64,000 nt of DNA from assembly GCA_964551335.1 (NCBI GenBank), contig CAZKCO010000029.1, forward strand, positions 23,129-87,128. Direction: 5' to 3'. Positions 61,148-64,000 of the stretch are shown here, one piece after another. Below the pieces are notes generated by a model. The model ran no database searches. It saw only the letters and a list, made by a program, of their open reading frames with translations, and had not been told where the DNA came from. Position 1 is the first letter of the stretch. Each line of letters starts with the position of its first letter. This stretch comes from Tunicatimonas sp964551335. Lineage in GTDB: Bacteria > Bacteroidota > Bacteroidia > Cytophagales > Cyclobacteriaceae. Made by a program: the position numbers and the translations under genes.

Positions 61148-63544
61148 TTATTCATTTCGTAAACTGTCTACTGGGTTAGCTAGTGCTGCTTTTATCGAGC
61201 GGTAGCTTACGGTAACCAGGGCAATAGTTAATGTAGCCCCCACACCGGCCAGAAACAGACCAATACCTAAATCTATTTTGTACTCAAAATTTTGTAGCCA
61301 GCCGTTCATTGTGATATAGGCAATTGGAGCGGCGATCAGGAAAGCGATGATAATAAGCCTGATGAATTCAGCGGAGAATAGCCCGATGATACTAGCTACG
61401 GAAGCACCTAACACTTTCCGTACCCCTACTTCTTTGGTCTTCTGTTCAGCCATAAACGTGATCAGGCCGTATAAGCCGAGGCAGCCGATGAAGATCACAA
61501 TCGTCGAAGCAATACTCAAAATTACCGATAAGGCTTGCACGCTGCGATAAGAATTGGCGATTGCCTCATCTACAAATTGATAATCAAAAGTATATTCAGG
61601 ATAAAAAGCTGACCAGCGCTCCTCAATTTCGGGTAAGGTTTGAGCTAAGCTAACCATATTAACCATAATATCAGCTTGCCGGTAGGAAGATCCGTCTAAT
61701 AAAACGGTGGGCTCAATAGCGTGGCGGAGAGAAACCGTATGAAAATCCTTCATTACGCCTACAATTGGTATTTCTTTGCCCCATATTTCAACCTGTTTCC
61801 CCACTGCCTCTTCGGGGGAAGCAATTCCGGTACTTCTCAAGAAAGCTTCGTTTACTACCAAGCGACTTACTGTATCTACATCGCTTAGCCCGGTTCCGGC
61901 CAGCAACGTCAGGCCGTACACATCAATATAGTTTCGGTCAACGTTCTTGACCTGAGTATGATAGGTATTCGGATCTTCTTCAATAGTAAACGAAGTGACC
62001 GATACCGAACCGGAGGTGGGACTGCTAAACGATAAACTTACTTTTTCTACTCCCGAAATACTCAGTAGCTCATTTCGCAGTGTTTTTTTAGCCTCTTTAT
62101 CATTTTCTGGAAGTTCAACTGTTAGGATAGCATCCTTGTTAAACCCCAAGTCTACCTGACTGATATACTGCATTTGACTGACCATTACCAGCGTGCCTAC
62201 AATAAACGCCTGAGCAACCACGAACTGAAAAACGACCAATCCCTTTCGTAATGTGACACCCCGGGTGGCTTGACGTGTAAGCTTATTTTTGAGGGCTTGG
62301 GTAGGAATAAAGCGGGATAATACCAAAGCCGGGTAGAGACCAGAGAGCAGACTAACTCCAATCACGGTAAGTACTAGGGCAATATCTAGTATTACGTCCG
62401 AAAATAGGTTGATATTCAACTCCAACTCTAATACTGGATTGATTTCCAGGAGCAAAAGTTCGGCTAGCCCTAAGGCCAACAGGGTAGAAAACACCGTAAT
62501 AATGGTTGTCTCTCCCAAAAATTGACCAATGAGTTGGTACCTTGTGCTTCCTAACGTCTTCCGAATTCCTACCTCTTTTGATCGTTTTACCGAAGCGGCA
62601 GTAGTGAGGTTAATAAAATTGATACAAGCAATCACTATCAAAAACAGCGCAATGAACCCTAATCCCAGTATAACATCTCGGGGAATAGTCTGGAAGCTGT
62701 AGGCACTGAACCGGGTGTCATGGTGCAGGTCTCGCAACGATTGCAGACTTAGGGTAACCTGTTCACTGTCATCGCTTTCCTGGTATTTTTCCAAGAACTC
62801 AGGTAGTTGAGACTCAATAGAAGCGGGAGATTGCGCTTCGGCAAGTAGTAAATAGCACTGATCATCACTACTGATACTGTTCCACCCCCCTTGTTTTAGC
62901 ATTTCATCCTTAACGGTAGCGAAGGAGATCATTAGTTTGAACGGAAAGTCGGTATTCTTTGGATGATCTTCCATGACTCCGGTGATTACCAGCTCCGTTT
63001 CTTTATTCAATTTCAGGGCTTTCCCGAGTACTTCTTCCGGCTGGCTATTCGTACCAAAATACTTCTGAGCTAGGCTCCGTGAAATAACTGCCTCATTGGG
63101 TTGATCAAGAATTGTGAGGGGATTTCCGGCAATGACGGACCGATCAAAGACTTCAAAGAAAGTGGGCTCTACGTAAGCCAGGCCTTCATCTTCAGTAAAA
63201 TTCTGGTTTTTTCCCTCTCTATCGACCGTAACCAGTCCTTGGCGGAAATAAGAAATAAAGACTACCTTCTCAACTTCAGGAAAATCGGTGCGAAAAGCAT
63301 CGGGAAGAGGTACGGGAACTCCGGGGGTGTGGTCGGTATTTCCCTGCCTTACAGTTTCGCGAACGATACGATAGATATTGTCTCTATTTGCATGAAAAGT
63401 ATCAAAGCTTATTAAATAGCGGATAATCAAAAACAGTAACAGACAACAGGTAATACCCAGAGATAAACCCAACACATTGATGACCGTATAGCTTTTATAC
63501 TTCCAGAGAGTACGAATGGCGGTTTTCCAGTAGTTATGTAACAT
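61148..63544 (-). CDS. FtsX/MacB-type ABC permease, array member 6 (subfamily B)
   Basis: A 798-residue permease starting MLHNYWKTAIRTLWKYK at 63544. Coupling motifs are KEVGIRKTLGS near 322 and KEVGVRKVLGAS near 705; the end is ALANPVDSLRNE. GVPVPLPDAFRTDF and CLGLYGLITFMAEQK mark subfamily B. It is the first gene of the first run and follows a 456-bp region that holds the shared element twice. Between helices 1 and 2 lies the MacB-like periplasmic domain, which includes NFTEDEGLAYVEPTFFEVFD. Confidence 0.9.
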   Translation of the reverse strand: MLHNYWKTAIRTLWKYKSYTVINVLGLSLGITCCLLLFLIIRYLISFDTFHANRDNIYRIVRETVRQGNTDHTPGVPVPLPDAFRTDFPEVEKVVFISYFRQGLVTVDREGKNQNFTEDEGLAYVEPTFFEVFDRSVIAGNPLTILDQPNEAVISRSLAQKYFGTNSQPEEVLGKALKLNKETELVITGVMEDHPKNTDFPFKLMISFATVKDEMLKQGGWNSISSDDQCYLLLAEAQSPASIESQLPEFLEKYQESDDSEQVTLSLQSLRDLHHDTRFSAYSFQTIPRDVILGLGFIALFLIVIACINFINLTTAASVKRSKEVGIRKTLGSTRYQLIGQFLGETTIITVFSTLLALGLAELLLLEINPVLELELNINLFSDVILDIALVLTVIGVSLLSGLYPALVLSRFIPTQALKNKLTRQATRGVTLRKGLVVFQFVVAQAFIVGTLVMVSQMQYISQVDLGFNKDAILTVELPENDKEAKKTLRNELLSISGVEKVSLSFSSPTSGSVSVTSFTIEEDPNTYHTQVKNVDRNYIDVYGLTLLAGTGLSDVDTVSRLVVNEAFLRSTGIASPEEAVGKQVEIWGKEIPIVGVMKDFHTVSLRHAIEPTVLLDGSSYRQADIMVNMVSLAQTLPEIEERWSAFYPEYTFDYQFVDEAIANSYRSVQALSVILSIASTIVIFIGCLGLYGLITFMAEQKTKEVGVRKVLGASVASIIGLFSAEFIRLIIIAFLIAAPIAYITMNGWLQNFEYKIDLGIGLFLAGVGATLTIALVTVSYRSIKAALANPVDSLRNE

Positions 63545-63640
63545 AGCTTATTCAATTAGCAAGGTACAGTTAGCAATGTGCCGTTGACAGTTGATAATGG
63601 ACAGGGTTAATGATTGTCGGCCATAATTATCTATTGTTCA

Positions 63641-63710
63641 TTGCGGGGCAACCCTTGCGGGGCAACCCTTGCGGGGCAACCTTTGCGGGGCAACCTTTGC
63701 GGGGCAACCT
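63641..63710. repeat. 14-bp tandem repeat, five copies
   Basis: TTGCGGGGCAACC(C/T) with starts at 63641, 63655, 63669, 63683 and 63697, and a partial sixth copy (TTGC at 63711). TTGC/GCAA inside each unit can form a small stem. Confidence 0.93.
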
Positions 63711-63820
63711 TTGCTAACTATTTATTGCATTGACAACTTTACTTCCAAATTCAGAAAATAACTGCAAGGTGTTGAATATCAAATTGTTAATTGCAAATAG
63801 CACATTATTAATTGCTAACA

Positions 63821-63865
63821 GTGTATCGTTTTCATGACAGTGAGGTGTACGGTTTTGATACAGTA
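63821..63865. promoter_or_regulatory. Shared permease element, locus 2 (two direct copies)
   Basis: Weak copy GTGTATCGTTTTCATGACAG at 63821-63840; strong copy CGGTTTTGATACAGTA at 63850-63865. The starts of the two ~20-bp sites (63821 and 63845) are 24 bp apart, close to the 23 bp at the other locus. It lies 277-321 bp upstream of array member 6. Confidence 0.65.
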
Positions 63866-63947
63866 CTCTAGTGTTAGAGTGTTAAAGTATTTGGGTGTTC
63901 GTGTACTTATTGCTCAGTATTCATATGTTGGCGTAGTTTGAGTAGCT

Positions 63948-64000
63948 TTGAACACTTGAACACTTGAACACTTGAACACTTGAACACTTGAACACTTGAA
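63948..64000. repeat. 8-bp tandem repeat, cut by the window end
   Basis: TTGAACAC repeats from 63948 in steps of 8 (63956, 63964 and so on) for six full copies and five bases of a seventh. The total copy number is unknown because the window ends. Confidence 0.92.

Larger units (their letters stand above)
63545..64000. other. Repeat-rich region upstream of array member 6, open at the window edge
   Basis: No open frame. It contains the 14-bp tandem repeat, the two-copy shared element and the 8-bp terminal repeat listed separately, plus scattered AATTAGC/GCTAAT words like those in other array spacers. Confidence 0.7.

Overview
The window looks like a chromosomal segment of a Bacteroidota bacterium, most likely a marine Cytophagales member. 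Seen directly: promoter-like TAnnTTTG -7 boxes instead of sigma70 hexamers (for example 41856-41863 and 31077-31084), little Shine-Dalgarno use, many lipoproteins and outer-membrane barrels, DUF2911, and a large set of FtsX/MacB-type permeases of the kind that is expanded in Cytophagales. No rRNA or tRNA, no CRISPR array and no intact insertion sequence were found.

Layout. 1-8.2 kb: the 5' part of a SAM methyltransferase, a surface GH13 alpha-amylase-like lipoprotein, a barrel protein, a Cache-HAMP-GAF sensor without an output domain, a GNAT acetyltransferase and a secreted family 8 polysaccharide lyase. 8.4-9.9 kb: a PIN-domain toxin with its overlapping antitoxin, then a gene-poor stretch that holds a degenerate tandem array with an exact 41-bp period. 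9.9-19.8 kb: four dehydrogenases (one KduD-like, fitting uronate catabolism beside the lyase), a TlpA-like thioredoxin, a WYL-type regulator, a two-gene module with a DUF4132 protein, and an esterase/zinc-ADH pair. 20-28.8 kb: a secreted RraA-like protein, a CehA/McbA-like metallohydrolase, a membrane class III nucleotidyl cyclase, two membrane-linked unknowns, the C-terminal remnant of a LolD-type ABC ATPase and a membrane-fused metallophosphoesterase.

28.8-37 kb is a leftward envelope cluster: coaX, an outer-membrane protein, a TPR protein, lptC, a small membrane protein, a CNNM/CorC protein and ppiD. A strong internal terminator follows the TPR gene. 37-47 kb carries housekeeping genes: a NhaD-type antiporter whose 3' end overlaps recF, pdhA, a Uma2 protein, a YfgM-like TPR protein, ribH, aspartate kinase, DUF2911, DUF721, a lipocalin-like lipoprotein and a barrel protein.

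47-64 kb is the most unusual part: six leftward, paralogous, double-module FtsX permeases of about 790-830 residues with no ATPase gene among them. By sequence they fall into two subfamilies. An HU-like/DUF4469 protein splits the array into two runs of three. The first gene of each run is preceded by a long spacer with the same 16-bp element (CGGTTTTGATACAGTA), and each copy has a weaker direct copy 23-24 bp away. A related word occurs ahead of the ABC-ATPase remnant at 26.6 kb. The spacers between the permeases hold inverted repeats and short tandem repeats, and the 3' ends of neighbouring permease genes are nearly identical, which suggests gene conversion. The best candidate for an undescribed system here is this array with its shared upstream element. 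All functional statements are inferred from reading the sequence; no database search was possible.
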